A stretch of 64,000 bases of DNA from Mesorhizobium sp. 65-26 (GCA_001899205.1 MKVL01000025.1:558001-622000); one strand, 5' to 3'; shown: positions 47,802 to 57,732, counted from the stretch's first letter. Program-made: numbers and translations. Notes: generated by a model not told the origin, from the sequence alone.

Positions 47802-49117
47802 AATCTCGGCCTTCAGAATGGGATAAATATCTCCTCGGGTCCGCCCTTTTTCTTTCCCTGCTTGTCGGGGGTGGTACGGCGAGTGGTCTCATATCTGACA
47901 CTGTGGTCGAAGTTTTCGCGATTGTTTCAACAGCTGCGGTGTTCTCGCAAGGAACAGGGCAGCGAAGTCCCCATCTGATCCGATGGTTGCTGATCATGGC
48001 TGTGGCGCTGATCGGGCTCCAGCTTATTCCGTTGCCGATAGCGATGTTGAGTGGGGTTCGGCCTCCGCTACTACAGGGAGTCCCTTGGTTATCCGACGAA
48101 ACCAGCCTCCGTTTTATCAGCGTTGGTGTTGGGCGCACAGTTGAGTGTCTTCTGTTCGTTCTGGCCGTTGCCGCGTTCTTTCTGGCAGTGTTGCGTTTGC
48201 GCGTCGATCAGGTTCATGCACTACTTCCGTTCTTTTTTATGGGCGTCATCTGCAATGGTTTGGCGGGAGCGATTCAGTTTTCGCTTTCCGACGACGTTGC
48301 TATCAAAGGCCTGCTGCCGTTCACCATCAACGCAGGATTGTTCGCAAATCGGAACCATTTCTCGGCGCTGCTGTTCGTGTCTATTCCCTTCGTCGTTTAC
48401 TATGGACTGTTCCGCGGACACCTGTTGTCGGGAGCGCTTGGCCTTGTTGCGTTGCTTGTGCTCCTGCTAGCGGCCGGCTCGCGGGCTGGCACCCTTATTG
48501 GTCTTGCGATCACTGTGATATCGGTCGTCTTCCTGTCCACTCGCTCTAGGGTGAGCGGCTTCGGCATCGTGGCAATCTTCATAGGCCTGTCGATCTATAC
48601 GATGGGTGCATGGACGACACTCGATGCGAGAGAGGTGGATCCGGCCTTCGGCCGAGCAGAGTTTGCTAGAACGACGATCGACGGGATCAAGGACAACTTG
48701 GTGACCGGCATTGGCTTCGGGAATTTTCAGAAAGGCTACCAGATCTACGAAAAAGAGGGCATGATATACAGGTTTTACGTAAATCACGCCCACAATGATT
48801 ATCTTGAGATCGTTTTCGAAGGCGGTATCGTCGCGGCCTTCCTCATCGCGTTTTATCTTCTGTTGTTGACATCCGCTTTTGTTCGAAATCGCCGTGAGCC
48901 CTTGCAGAGGGCGGCGTTCCTTTCCGTATTCTTCCTGCTGGTCCACTCACTCGTTGATTATCCCTTGCGAACCATGGCGCTGGCGATGACATTTGCCTTC
49001 ATGAACGCCATCATATTCCATAAGGGCTTCGCGGATCGATCGGCCAAGAAGGCCAACATGGTCGAAGTCGAGCACAATGGTGGGAAGCTGCTCGTACCGG
49101 TCGAGGCTACGTCATAG
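47798..49117 (+). CDS. O-antigen ligase / ExoQ-like polymerase
   Basis: 439 residues starting at TTG 47798 inside the previous stop (TTGA). About 11 hydrophobic helices and the Wzy_C domain: INAGLFANRNHFSALLFVSI, LLLAAGSRAGTLIGLAI, GIGFGNFQKGYQIY and YVNHAHNDYLEIVFEGGIV. The HNDYLE motif with the following Gly is a hallmark of ExoQ and WaaL proteins. Joins or ligates sugar chains at the periplasmic face. It is the second polymerase-like gene of the cluster, with the normal GC content of the genome, unlike the minus-strand one. Confidence 0.88.
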   Translation: MKSRPSEWDKYLLGSALFLSLLVGGGTASGLISDTVVEVFAIVSTAAVFSQGTGQRSPHLIRWLLIMAVALIGLQLIPLPIAMLSGVRPPLLQGVPWLSDETSLRFISVGVGRTVECLLFVLAVAAFFLAVLRLRVDQVHALLPFFFMGVICNGLAGAIQFSLSDDVAIKGLLPFTINAGLFANRNHFSALLFVSIPFVVYYGLFRGHLLSGALGLVALLVLLLAAGSRAGTLIGLAITVISVVFLSTRSRVSGFGIVAIFIGLSIYTMGAWTTLDAREVDPAFGRAEFARTTIDGIKDNLVTGIGFGNFQKGYQIYEKEGMIYRFYVNHAHNDYLEIVFEGGIVAAFLIAFYLLLLTSAFVRNRREPLQRAAFLSVFFLLVHSLVDYPLRTMALAMTFAFMNAIIFHKGFADRSAKKANMVEVEHNGGKLLVPVEATS

Positions 49118-49771
49118 CCGATGTTTCTCGAACGTTTCGCCCTTAGGATTGCGACGTTGACGAGGCCGCTCATAAACTGATTGCGGCTAGGCGGGCGGTC
49201 GCAACCGGGTTCCCTGGCGGTGGCCTGGTGCGGCGGCTGGAACCAGCGTGAATTTGCTGATGCTCGGAGGAACTGTCTTTGTTGGTCCGACGCTTATGCC
49301 GGTCCATCCCGCCGCGTCACGAATCTCGATAAGCTCACTTGATGATGGCCTGCTCGCGCATCGTTATGCAGGCGAGAGGTTGGGCGACGGTCGCAGGAGC
49401 CTCTTGTAGCGGCTGCGCGCCCGCAGATGCGCTGAGCTTCCCTGCCATCCCCCGATGGCGCGGCCATCGCGCGGCGGACCGAAATGGCGGACGCATTCTT
49501 GCGCCCCGCCCGGCGGTCGCTGCAGGCAATATTTTCCTGACACTTTCAGAGCACTGAGCCCCCGGGGCAGGATTTTCCCGCTCCGGCGCTTGGTGTGGAA
49601 AATTCGTTCTCTTTCGGCGTAAGGCCGGGCGTGCCACGCATTGTTCTGGACAGGTCCGATCTGATAGAACGCCGGCATAAGAAAAGATTGTCCCGTCGCG
49701 AGGCCATGGATGGACCGCCAGGTTCGGCCCAGGGCTGCGGACCGGGTGGCACGAAAGAACGCTCGCATTCC
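49118..49771. other. Long intergenic region before cysD
   Basis: 654 bases without a supported gene. Short open frames on both strands are Arg/Pro/Ala-rich and lack ribosome sites. I see no clear terminator for the polysaccharide cluster and no riboswitch that I recognise; the promoter of the sulfate-activation genes should lie in its right half. Confidence 0.5.
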
Positions 49772-50677
49772 ATGACGATCGCGCTGACGCACCTGCAACG
49801 GCTGGAAGCCGAATCCATCCATATTTTCCGGGAGGTCGCGGCCTCCTTCTCCAAGCCGGTCATGCTCTATTCCGTGGGCAAGGATTCCTCGGTGCTCATG
49901 CATCTGGCGATGAAGGCCTTCTACCCGGCCAAGCCGCCCTTTCCCTTCCTGCATGTCGACACGACCTGGAAGTTCCAGGAGATGATCGCCTTTCGCGATC
50001 AGATGGCGCAGAAGCTTGGCTTCGACCTGCTGGTCCATGTCAATGAAGATGGCGTGCGTGACAACATCAACCCGTTCGACCACGGCTCCAACACGCACAC
50101 CCATGTGATGAAGACGGTGGCGCTCCGTCAGGCGCTCGATAAATACGGCTTCGACGCCGCTTTCGGCGGCGCTCGTCGCGACGAGGAGAAGTCGCGCGCC
50201 AAGGAGCGCATCTTCTCCTTCCGCAACGCCCAGCACGCCTGGGACCCCAAGAACCAGCGGCCGGAGATGTGGAAGATCTTCAACACCCGCATCGCGCCCG
50301 GTGAATCGATCCGCGTCTTTCCGCTGTCGAACTGGACCGAGCTCGACATCTGGCAGTACATCCTGCAGGAAAACATTCCGATCGTGCCGCTCTATTTCGC
50401 CAAGGAGCGCCCGGTGGTCGAGCGCGACGGCATGCTGATCATGAAGGATGATGAGCGCATGCAACTGCGCCCGGGCGAGGCGATCGAGAATCGCCTGGTG
50501 CGCTTCCGCACGCTCGGCTGCTATCCGTTGACGGGCGCCATCGAATCCGATGCCGACACGCTGGAAGCGATCGTCGGCGAGATGCTGACGGCGCGGACTT
50601 CCGAGCGCCAGGGCCGTCTCATCGACCGCGACGAGGCAGGCTCCATGGAAAAGAAGAAGCGCGAGGGCTATTTCTGA
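49772..50677 (+). CDS. cysD: Sulfate adenylyltransferase subunit 2
   Basis: 301 residues. N-type ATP pyrophosphatase: [19 protein letters not shown], the PP-motif [48 protein letters not shown] and [15 protein letters not shown]. With CysN it makes adenosine 5'-phosphosulfate from sulfate and ATP, driven by GTP. ATG 49772 gives the usual N-terminus; the frame extends to 49595 as shadow. Followed after 2 bases by the cysNC fusion. NodP is a very close relative, so the same gene may serve sulfation of surface molecules. Confidence 0.96.
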   Translation: MTIALTHLQRLEAESIHIFREVAASFSKPVMLYSVGKDSSVLMHLAMKAFYPAKPPFPFLHVDTTWKFQEMIAFRDQMAQKLGFDLLVHVNEDGVRDNINPFDHGSNTHTHVMKTVALRQALDKYGFDAAFGGARRDEEKSRAKERIFSFRNAQHAWDPKNQRPEMWKIFNTRIAPGESIRVFPLSNWTELDIWQYILQENIPIVPLYFAKERPVVERDGMLIMKDDERMQLRPGEAIENRLVRFRTLGCYPLTGAIESDADTLEAIVGEMLTARTSERQGRLIDRDEAGSMEKKKREGYF

Positions 50678-50679
50678 GC

Positions 50680-52617
50680 ATGCGCCACATCATGGCCAAG
50701 AGCCTCACCCCCACCGACAGCGTGCGCGAATACATGGCCGCGCAGGAGAAGAAGTCGCTGCTGCGCTTCCTCACCTGCGGTTCTGTCGATGATGGCAAGT
50801 CGACCCTCATCGGACGCCTGCTCTCCGACACCAAGCAGATATTCGAAGACCAGCTCGCGGCGCTCGAGCGTGATTCACGCAAGCACGGCACCACCGGCGA
50901 CGATATCGATTTCGCGTTGCTCGTCGACGGGCTGGAGGCCGAGCGCGAGCAGGGCATCACCATCGATGTCGCCTATCGCTTCTTCGCCACGCCGAAGCGC
51001 AAGTTCATCGTTGCCGACACGCCCGGCCATGAGCAGTACACGCGCAACATGGCGACCGGCGCGTCGACCGCCGACTTGGCCATCGTGCTGATCGACGCGC
51101 GCCAGGGCGTGCTGCGCCAGACCAGGCGTCATTCGATCATCGCCTCGCTGCTCGGCATTCGCCACATCGTGCTCGCCGTGAACAAGATCGACCTGGTCGG
51201 CTTCGACAAGGGCGTGTTCGATGGCATCGTCGCGGACTATGGCGAATTCGCGCGCAGCCTTGGCTTCCTCAGCGTCGTGCCGATCCCGATGTCGGCGCGC
51301 TTCGGCGACAACGTCACCAGCCGCTCGGATCGCACGCCTTGGTATTCCGGGCCGTCTCTGATCGAGCACCTGGAAACCGTCTCGGTCGACGAGGCCGCGG
51401 TCGAACTGCCGTTCCGTTTCCCCGTCCAATATGTGAACCGGCCGAACCTGGATTTTCGCGGCTTTGCCGGCACGATCGCCTCCGGCGCCGTTTCACGGGG
51501 CGATGAGGTTGTCGTCGCCAAGTCGGGCAAGGCTTCGCGCGTCAAGCGCATCGTCGCGCATGGCGGCGATCTCGAACAGGCTGTGGCCGGCCAGGCGGTG
51601 ACACTCGTCCTCGACGATGAGGTCGAGGTCTCGCGCGGCAACATGCTGGTCTCGCCGGCGGCGCGGCCCCAGGTCGCCGATCAGTTCGCCGCCAGCATCG
51701 TCTGGTTCGACGACCACCCGCTCTTGCCGGGGCGCTCCTATATACTGCGCACCGAGACCGATCAGGTCAGCGCGACGATCACCGAATTGAAGTACCGCGT
51801 GAACGTCAACGACTTTGCCCACGAGGCGGCGAAGTCCCTCGACATGAACGAGGTCGGCGTCTGCAATCTCTCGACGCGTGCCCCGATCGCCTTCGATCCC
51901 TTCGCCGAGAACCGCACCACCGGCGCCTTTATCCTGATCGACCGCATCAGCAACGCCACCGTCGGCGCCGGCATGATCCAGCATTCGCTGCGCCGGGCGG
52001 AGAACATCCACTGGCAGTCGCTCGACGTCGGCAAGCGCGGTCGTTCCGACCTGAAGAACCAGCGCCCGGCGGTGTTCTGGTTCACCGGCCTGTCGGGCTC
52101 CGGCAAGTCGACCATAGCCAACCTGTTCGAGAAGAAGCTGTTCGCAACCGGGCGCCATACCTACATCCTCGATGGCGACAATGTCCGCCACGGCCTCAAC
52201 CGCGATCTTGGCTTCACCGACGCGGACCGCGTCGAGAACATTCGTCGTGTCGCGGAGGTGGCCAAGCTTATGGCCGACGCGGGGTTGATCGTTATCGTCT
52301 CCTTCATCTCGCCCTTCAGCGCCGAGCGGCGCATGGCGCGCGAGTTGATGGCGGATGGCGAGTTCGTCGAGGTGTTCGTCGATACGCCGTTCGAGGAATG
52401 CGCCAAGCGCGATCCGAAGGGACTTTATGCGCGCGCGCTGAACGGCGAGATCAAGAATTTCACCGGCGTCGATTCACCGTATGAAGCTCCGGAAACCCCC
52501 GAAATCCATCTCAGGACACTCGGCAAGACGGCCGAGGAGATGGTAGAGGCCCTGGAACTCTGGCTGGATGAGCGCGACATTGCCGAAGACCAATACGACA
52601 ACGGCGGCGGTATCTGA
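50680..52617 (+). CDS. cysN: Bifunctional sulfate adenylyltransferase subunit 1 / adenylylsulfate kinase (CysN-CysC fusion)
   Basis: 645 residues. CysN part (1-~445): GTPase motifs GSVDDGKST at 34-42, [15 protein letters not shown] and NKIDLV, then EF-Tu-like beta barrels. CysC part (~450-645): kinase P-loop GLSGSGKST at 470-478, [15 protein letters not shown] and [18 protein letters not shown]. The fusion makes APS and then PAPS, the sulfate donor. This arrangement is the NodQ type found in rhizobia. The 3' end overlaps the cysQ frame by 50 bases. Confidence 0.96.
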   Translation: MRHIMAKSLTPTDSVREYMAAQEKKSLLRFLTCGSVDDGKSTLIGRLLSDTKQIFEDQLAALERDSRKHGTTGDDIDFALLVDGLEAEREQGITIDVAYRFFATPKRKFIVADTPGHEQYTRNMATGASTADLAIVLIDARQGVLRQTRRHSIIASLLGIRHIVLAVNKIDLVGFDKGVFDGIVADYGEFARSLGFLSVVPIPMSARFGDNVTSRSDRTPWYSGPSLIEHLETVSVDEAAVELPFRFPVQYVNRPNLDFRGFAGTIASGAVSRGDEVVVAKSGKASRVKRIVAHGGDLEQAVAGQAVTLVLDDEVEVSRGNMLVSPAARPQVADQFAASIVWFDDHPLLPGRSYILRTETDQVSATITELKYRVNVNDFAHEAAKSLDMNEVGVCNLSTRAPIAFDPFAENRTTGAFILIDRISNATVGAGMIQHSLRRAENIHWQSLDVGKRGRSDLKNQRPAVFWFTGLSGSGKSTIANLFEKKLFATGRHTYILDGDNVRHGLNRDLGFTDADRVENIRRVAEVAKLMADAGLIVIVSFISPFSAERRMARELMADGEFVEVFVDTPFEECAKRDPKGLYARALNGEIKNFTGVDSPYEAPETPEIHLRTLGKTAEEMVEALELWLDERDIAEDQYDNGGGI

Positions 52618-53410
52618 CGACGAGGCCATGCTGGGCGTGTTCGAGCGCCTGGCGCTCGATGCCGGCCGCGAGGTGATGCGTGTCTTCCACGCGGGCTGCG
52701 CGGTGGACAGCAAGTCCGATAGCTCGCCGGTGACGGAAGCCGATCGCGAGAGCGAGAGGATCATCCTCGCCGGACTGCGCGCCGCGTTCCCCGACATACC
52801 CTGCGTCGCCGAGGAAGAGGCCTCGTCGGGCATCCTGCCCAGCGATCTGGGCGACGCGTTCTTCCTTGTCGATCCGCTCGACGGCACCAAGGAATTCGTC
52901 AACCGCAGGACGGATTTCACCGTCAACATCGCACTGGTTCGCGCCGGTGTGCCGGAAGTCGGCGTTGTCTTCGCGCCTTGCACCGGTCGCTTCTTCTCCG
53001 GCCGGCCGGGCAAGGCGGAATTGCTTCAGGTCGATGGCGAGTATCACGTCATCTCCCGGCGCCCGATCGCGGCGCGGGCAGGGGGTTCGCCGCTGGCCGT
53101 GGTCGCCAGCCGTTCGCACAACACGCCCGAAACCGAAGCCTTCATCCGGGACCTTGGCGCGGCCGAAATCGTCTCGGTCGGCTCGTCGCTGAAATTCTGC
53201 CTCGTGGCCGCAGCGGAGGCCGATGTCTATCCGCGCTTCGGCCGCACCATGGAGTGGGATACCGCGGCGGGCGATGCGGTGCTGCGGGCCGCGGGCGGCA
53301 TGACGCGCACCCTGGACGGCCAGCCGCTGGCCTACGGCAAGCGCAACCAGGCCAGCGATACCGATTTCGCCAACCCGCATTTTATTGCCAGAGGGAAGGG
53401 CGCGGCTTAA
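52568..53410 (+). CDS. cysQ: 3'(2'),5'-bisphosphate nucleotidase CysQ
   Basis: 280 residues from ATG 52568, which gives 50 bases of overlap with cysNC; ATG 52628 (GAGG upstream) would start 20 residues later, right before the conserved region. Metal-binding motifs of the inositol-phosphatase family: [16 protein letters not shown] at 102-110 and [17 protein letters not shown]. It removes the 3'-phosphate of PAP, the by-product of PAPS use, and controls PAPS level. Same operon as cysDNC. Confidence 0.92.
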   Translation: MSATLPKTNTTTAAVSDDEAMLGVFERLALDAGREVMRVFHAGCAVDSKSDSSPVTEADRESERIILAGLRAAFPDIPCVAEEEASSGILPSDLGDAFFLVDPLDGTKEFVNRRTDFTVNIALVRAGVPEVGVVFAPCTGRFFSGRPGKAELLQVDGEYHVISRRPIAARAGGSPLAVVASRSHNTPETEAFIRDLGAAEIVSVGSSLKFCLVAAAEADVYPRFGRTMEWDTAAGDAVLRAAGGMTRTLDGQPLAYGKRNQASDTDFANPHFIARGKGAA

Positions 53411-53444
53411 GGCGTTCGCGATTGCCAGCCGCCAATTGTCGCGT

Positions 53445-53497
53445 CGTCATCCTGGGGCGGAGTAAGGAACGAAGCGACGCGCGCAGACCCCCAGGAT
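53445..53497. repeat. Short palindromic intergenic repeat
   Basis: CGTCATCCTGGGG followed after ~30 bases by CCCCAGGAT, with a GGAACGAAGCGACGCG middle. I recall this pattern as a dispersed rhizobial palindrome. Located between convergent cysQ and aminotransferase genes. Confidence 0.55.
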
Positions 53498-53573
53498 ACA
53501 TGCCGTTACGCTAAGCATTGTGGCGGTTGCAGGATTCTGCACCGTTGTGCTCGACGTCGAAGGTCACGGCATG

Positions 53574-53600
53574 GATCCTCGGGTCAAGCCCGAGGATGAC
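53574..53600. repeat. Short palindrome, likely bidirectional terminator or REP-like unit
   Basis: ATCCTCGGG-TCAAG-CCCGAGGAT: near-perfect 9-bp stem with a 5-nt loop, just before the stop of the convergent aminotransferase gene. The same unit is, from memory, dispersed in many alphaproteobacterial genomes. Confidence 0.55.
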
Positions 53601-53616
53601 GAAGGCCGCGCGCAGC

Positions 53617-54759
53617 TTAAGCCGCTGCGATATGCGCCGAATTCGAGCCGATGTAGTTGCGGATCGTCTCGATGATCCGGTCCTGGTCAGCTTCGCTGAG
53701 ATAGGGGTGCATCGGAAGGCACAGGATCCGCTTTGGCAGATCCTCCGAGACGGCAAGGCCCGCCGGCGTGCGCGGATAGTCGCGGTAGGCAACCTGCGTG
53801 TGCAGCGGCTTCACATAGTAGATGACGGAAGGGATGCCCTTCTCCGAAAGATGGGCCTTCAACCCGTCGCGCTTCGGCGTCTCGATCGCATATTGCGCCC
53901 AGGCCGAGCGGCTGCCGTCGAGGTTGCCGGCCGCGGTCACGACATCGCCTAGCCCTTCGGCATAGCGGCGTGCGACGACCTGGCGGGCCTCCATCTCGTC
54001 CTCGAGGATAGCGAGCTTCTCGATCAGGATTGCCGCCTGGATGGTGTCGAGGCGCGAATTGATGCCGACGCGGATGTTGTCGTACTGCGTTTCGCCCTTG
54101 CCGTGGAAGGCGAACGAGCGCAGCGCTTCGGCCATCGCATCGTCATTGGTGAACATGGCGCCGCCGTCGCCATAGCAGCCGAGCGGCTTTGCCGGATAGA
54201 AACTGGTCGAGCCGACATGCCCGAAGGCGCCGCACATCGTGCCGTCGGCGGAGCCGCCGATCGACTGCGCCGCGTCCTCTATCACCAGCAGCCCTTCGCG
54301 CTTGGCGATCGCCATGACGGCTTCGTAGTTCGCCGCAAGCCCGAACAGGTCGACCGGAATGATCGCCTTCGGCTTGAGCCTTCCTTCTTTCCTGACCATC
54401 TCGATGGCGGCCTCGAGGCTGGCGATGTCGATGTTGTAGCTCTTGGGGTCGACATCGACGAACACCGGCTCGGCCTTGGCCAGCGCCACCACCTCGGCCG
54501 TCGCGGCGAAGGTGAAACTTGGCACGAAGACGGCATCGCCCGGGCCGATGCCGGCCGCGAAGAGCGGCAGCAGCAGCGCGTCGGTGCCATTGGCGCAAGC
54601 GATCACGTGCTTCGTGCCGACATAGGCCGCGAGCTTGTTTTCGAATTCGGTGACCTGGGGACCAAGGATGTAGCGGCCCTCGTCGACCACGCGGTCGATG
54701 GCAGCCTTCAGCCTGTCGCGGATTCGTTCGCGCTGTGCGCCGAGATCAATGAACTGCAT
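53617..54759 (-). CDS. DegT/DnrJ/EryC1/StrS-family PLP sugar aminotransferase
   Basis: 380 residues from ATG 54759 (GAGG upstream); the frame is open to 54858. Fold type I features: ILGPQVTEFENKLAAY, ACANGTDALLLPLFA, FTFAATAEVV, IEDAAQSIGG (D162), and the PLP lysine K191 in SFYPAKPLGCYGDGG. It transfers an amino group to a 3- or 4-keto nucleotide sugar, for amino sugars of surface polysaccharides or LPS. The subfamily (WbpE, VioA, QdtB) cannot be fixed by eye. Convergent with cysQ; no other gene of an amino-sugar route is adjacent. Confidence 0.9.
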   Translation of the reverse strand: MQFIDLGAQRERIRDRLKAAIDRVVDEGRYILGPQVTEFENKLAAYVGTKHVIACANGTDALLLPLFAAGIGPGDAVFVPSFTFAATAEVVALAKAEPVFVDVDPKSYNIDIASLEAAIEMVRKEGRLKPKAIIPVDLFGLAANYEAVMAIAKREGLLVIEDAAQSIGGSADGTMCGAFGHVGSTSFYPAKPLGCYGDGGAMFTNDDAMAEALRSFAFHGKGETQYDNIRVGINSRLDTIQAAILIEKLAILEDEMEARQVVARRYAEGLGDVVTAAGNLDGSRSAWAQYAIETPKRDGLKAHLSEKGIPSVIYYVKPLHTQVAYRDYPRTPAGLAVSEDLPKRILCLPMHPYLSEADQDRIIETIRNYIGSNSAHIAAA

Positions 54760-55023
54760 GGTGGCCTCGAAGGGGTTAGCCAATGGCATTAGCCAGATAA
54801 TGGGCCGCTGGTACCAGAGTTGCGGCCATCGAGAAAGCCGCGCGGCCGAACCCGGCATTGCGCCAGTGTCGCATCTGTTACTCGAAATGCGTTCGGCGTG
54901 ATCGCCCTAGGCCCGGAAATTCGCGGCTTCCGGCTCCCCAGTCGAACGTTCGGTCCCGCCGGGCACGGGTATCGAAACATAAAGTGATCAGTCGACGGCC
55001 GATGTCGACGAGGTACCCTTCGC

Positions 55024-55947
55024 TCAGGCGATCTCGTGTCGCCAGGGCGGGTTTGCGCCGGCGCGCGATACGGTGACGGCGGCGGCCTTTGCGCCCAGCG
55101 ACAATGCCTTTCGGATCGCGTCCTCGGACAGGCTGCCGATGGCGGCCTTGGTGAGCAGGCCTTGCTCGTGCAGCGAAGCAAGGATGCCGGCGTTGAACGT
55201 GTCGCCAGCGCCGACCGTGTCGACCACCTTGACCTTTTGCGGCATCACGGTGACCCGGTGCTCCCGGCTGTAGCCGACGGCGCCTTCGCTGCCATGCGTG
55301 ACGACAATCAGCTTCGGGCCGCGCTCGAGCCAGTTGCGTACGACGTCCTCGTGGGAGCCGGCTTCGTCGAACCAGTTCAGGTCCTCGTCGGACAGCTTGA
55401 CGATGTCGGCCATCGCCATCATTTCGCGGATGCGCCTCAGGTGCTTGGCCTTGTCCGGAATGAAGTTCGGCCGGATGTTGGGATCGAGCATCATCACCCG
55501 GCTCTCGTGCTCGCGCCGCATGAATTCCTCATAGGCCGACCCCGCCGGCTCCGAGATCAGGCTGATGGCGCCGAACAGCATCGCCTCGATCTCCACCCCC
55601 AGCTTGGGCAGGTCCTCGATGGTAAGCATGCGCCCAGCGGTGTTCTCGTCGTAGAAGGTGTAGGTCGCCTGGCCGTTGTCGAGCCTCACGAAGGCGAGTG
55701 TCGTCGGTCGGGGCGAGGTGTGCGCATAGGTGGAGCTTACCTTGCTCGCCCCAAGCGCCTCACGGAACTGGCCGCCGAACAGGTCCGAAGACAGGCCGGA
55801 AAAGAACCCGGCGGGAGCGCCGAGCCGGCCGAGCGCGATTGCCGTGTTGAACACCGCGCCGCCGACATAGGGCGCGAAAGCCGGCTCTCTCTCCGTCGTC
55901 GTGCGCGGCAGCATGTCGATCAGGGCTTCGCCGCAGCAGAGGATCAT
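55024..55947 (-). CDS. frcK: PfkB-family sugar kinase (fructokinase-like)
   Basis: 307 residues. N-terminal substrate loop CCGEALIDMLPR and GGAVFNTAIALGRLG; C-terminal ATP and anion-hole motif DTVGAGDTFNAGILASL with the catalytic Asp. Phosphorylates fructose (or a related sugar) inside the cell. It overlaps the upstream mutarotase gene by 4 nt and belongs to the minus-strand operon regulator-mutarotase-kinase, divergent from the frcBCA importer. By position it matches the frcK of rhizobial fructose loci, though the gene there follows frcA. Confidence 0.85.
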   Translation of the reverse strand: MILCCGEALIDMLPRTTTEREPAFAPYVGGAVFNTAIALGRLGAPAGFFSGLSSDLFGGQFREALGASKVSSTYAHTSPRPTTLAFVRLDNGQATYTFYDENTAGRMLTIEDLPKLGVEIEAMLFGAISLISEPAGSAYEEFMRREHESRVMMLDPNIRPNFIPDKAKHLRRIREMMAMADIVKLSDEDLNWFDEAGSHEDVVRNWLERGPKLIVVTHGSEGAVGYSREHRVTVMPQKVKVVDTVGAGDTFNAGILASLHEQGLLTKAAIGSLSEDAIRKALSLGAKAAAVTVSRAGANPPWRHEIA

Positions 55948-56408
55948 GATGTTCCGGACCTGTCTTGTACCTGTGGGGCAGGGGGGTGGATGACGCCCTT
56001 GCGGATGATGATGTTGGCGTAGAGCCGCGGCTCGCTGGTGGCGACGATGGCGTGCGCGGCCTTGACCCTGGCATAGAAGTCGGCGCCGGCGAGCGCCACC
56101 ACCTTGCGGCCGGGCACGCGCCTGGCGCAGACGGCTTCCATCTCCAGGTGGACAGGGTCGGCCAGCGTCGGATCACCCTTCACGGACGCCCTGAACAGGG
56201 CTTCCGGCACGGCATCGTCGACGGGCAGCACGCTCAGAATGGCATCCAGCACCGGGATGATGTGATGGCCGTCGGCGCGGATGAGGCGATGGGCCTGATC
56301 CTCGGCGGGATAGTTCCCGTCGACGAGCGCGATCTCGTCGCCATGGCCCATGGCCCGCAAAGTCGCCAGGAGATCAGGGCCGAGCAGCGACGGTATCCCG
56401 ATCAGCAT
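55944..56408 (-). CDS. RbsD/FucU-family sugar mutarotase
   Basis: 154 residues. GHGDEIALVDGNYPAE near 21-36 holds the His and Asp residues of the decameric RbsD/FucU fold; AGADFYARVKAAHAIVATSE and the final YANIIIRKGVI are also typical (FucU has the Y.N.I..KGV ending). These enzymes interconvert pyranose and furanose, or alpha and beta, forms of a sugar. Lies between the ROK regulator (2-base gap) and the kinase (4-base overlap), so the imported ketose or aldose is presented to the kinase in the correct form. Confidence 0.88.
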   Translation of the reverse strand: MLIGIPSLLGPDLLATLRAMGHGDEIALVDGNYPAEDQAHRLIRADGHHIIPVLDAILSVLPVDDAVPEALFRASVKGDPTLADPVHLEMEAVCARRVPGRKVVALAGADFYARVKAAHAIVATSEPRLYANIIIRKGVIHPPAPQVQDRSGTS

Positions 56409-56410
56409 CC

Positions 56411-57637
56411 TCAGCTGCCCCTGGAAATCGTCGTCGGCCCCACCAGGAAGCGTTCGGAGAGCGGCAGGCTGGCGCCTCCCATCGCTCGCGCGTGGATGCC
56501 CACGGTTCCTTCCCGCACCACGGGAAGCTTCAGGCCCTCGCCATCGATCGTCTCCATGGAAGCGACAACGGCGTCAACCAGGCGACGGCGTATTGCCGTC
56601 GGCATCCAGCCGTCGATGACCGCTGCCTCGAAGTCGATGACCGAGGATGCCGCTACAATGGCATAGGCCAGAGCTTGTGCCGCGCTGGCGATCCAGTCGT
56701 CCAGCTCGCTGCCTAACTCTCCCCAGTCCTCCGGCGATGTCCAAAGATGCGAGGCTTCGACGCCGCGCGCGTTGAGGGCCTTTTCCAGCATGGCGATCGA
56801 GGCGACGTCGATAAGCTGCGCCGGTTTTCCAGCTGGCCCCGGCACCGGCATCGATCCCAGCGCGCCGGCATTGCCGGTGGGGCCACTGTAGATTCGGCCG
56901 TTGAGTACGATTCCGCCGCCGGCGAAGGCGCCGATGTAGAAATAGACGAAGTCTCGCGCAGCGCCGGCCTGGCCGAACACCAGTTCCGCGCCGCAGGCGG
57001 AGGTGGCGTCGTTCTGCAGATAGACAGGAAATTCGCAGTGTCCCTGGATGTCGGCGCGGATGTCGCGGTCGCGCCACTCCTCCATGATGGCGCGGGGCGC
57101 GCCGGCGGCATCGGCCCAACTCCACAGTTCGAAGGGCATCGCAATGCCCAGCCCGGCGATCCGCTTGTCCTGCGCGGGCGTCAGCTCGCCCCGCATTTTC
57201 CTCATGCCGGCGGTCACGAACTCCACCGTCTCGCGCGGCGCCGGATAGCGATAGGAATGTTGCAGCATCGAACGGACGTTGCCGAGGAAGTCGATCAGCA
57301 CCAGTTCGGCACTGCGGCGACCGATCTTGAGGCCGATGAAGAAGGCGCCCTCCGGGTTGAGCGCCATCGGGATGGAGGGCTGGCCGATCTTGCCGCGCAA
57401 CGGCGCCTGGCGCAGCAGCAGCCGATCCTGTTCCAGCTCGCGCATGATGACCGAAACCGTCTGCGCGGAAAGGCCGGTCATGCGGGCAATGTCGGATTTG
57501 GCGAGGCTGCCATGCTGACGCACCAGCGACAGCACCAGCCGCTCGTTGTGGTCGCGCATGCCGCTCTGATTGGTGCCGCGGTGAAGCCGGCTTTCGACCA
57601 CCTCGGGCGAACCGTGCCTCGCTATGCCGGCTTCCAC
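56411..57637 (-). CDS. ROK-family transcriptional regulator of the fructose-type locus
   Basis: 408 residues from GTG 57637 (GGAGG six bases upstream; the frame is open to 57703). N-terminal winged helix: KSDIARMTGLSAQTVSVIM. The ROK sugar-kinase-like domain follows (FIGLKIGRRSAELVLIDFLG, IGAFAGGGIVLNGRIYSGPTGNAG). Mlc/NagC-type repressors release DNA when they bind a sugar. The zinc-binding CxCGxxGC motif of many ROK proteins is not seen. Divergent from frcB, with an AT-rich 34-bp palindrome between, the probable operator. Confidence 0.88.
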   Translation of the reverse strand: MEAGIARHGSPEVVESRLHRGTNQSGMRDHNERLVLSLVRQHGSLAKSDIARMTGLSAQTVSVIMRELEQDRLLLRQAPLRGKIGQPSIPMALNPEGAFFIGLKIGRRSAELVLIDFLGNVRSMLQHSYRYPAPRETVEFVTAGMRKMRGELTPAQDKRIAGLGIAMPFELWSWADAAGAPRAIMEEWRDRDIRADIQGHCEFPVYLQNDATSACGAELVFGQAGAARDFVYFYIGAFAGGGIVLNGRIYSGPTGNAGALGSMPVPGPAGKPAQLIDVASIAMLEKALNARGVEASHLWTSPEDWGELGSELDDWIASAAQALAYAIVAASSVIDFEAAVIDGWMPTAIRRRLVDAVVASMETIDGEGLKLPVVREGTVGIHARAMGGASLPLSERFLVGPTTISRGS

Positions 57638-57698
57638 CCTGTTCCTCCCGTCATTCCCCTGCACGCTTTTGATCAGAATGGGCGCACAAGGCAAGAGT

Positions 57699-57732
57699 GT
57701 CAATAATAAATAAGAGTGATTTAATTATTGAC
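57699..57732. promoter_or_regulatory. AT-rich palindrome in the regulator-frcB intergenic region, likely operator
   Basis: Perfect 9-bp arms GTCAATAAT and ATTATTGAC around a 16-base AT-rich centre, with inner AAAT/ATTT half-sites. Strongly AT in a GC-rich genome, and placed between divergent promoters, where a ROK repressor would bind. Confidence 0.6.

Noticed and set aside
49335-49637. 100-codon minus-strand frame before cysD
   Set aside because: Arg/Pro/Ala-rich with no start signal; typical chance frame in high-GC spacer DNA.
49118-49771. Possible riboswitch before the sulfate-activation genes
   Set aside because: Looked for SAM-type leader features and a terminator stem; none could be drawn convincingly.
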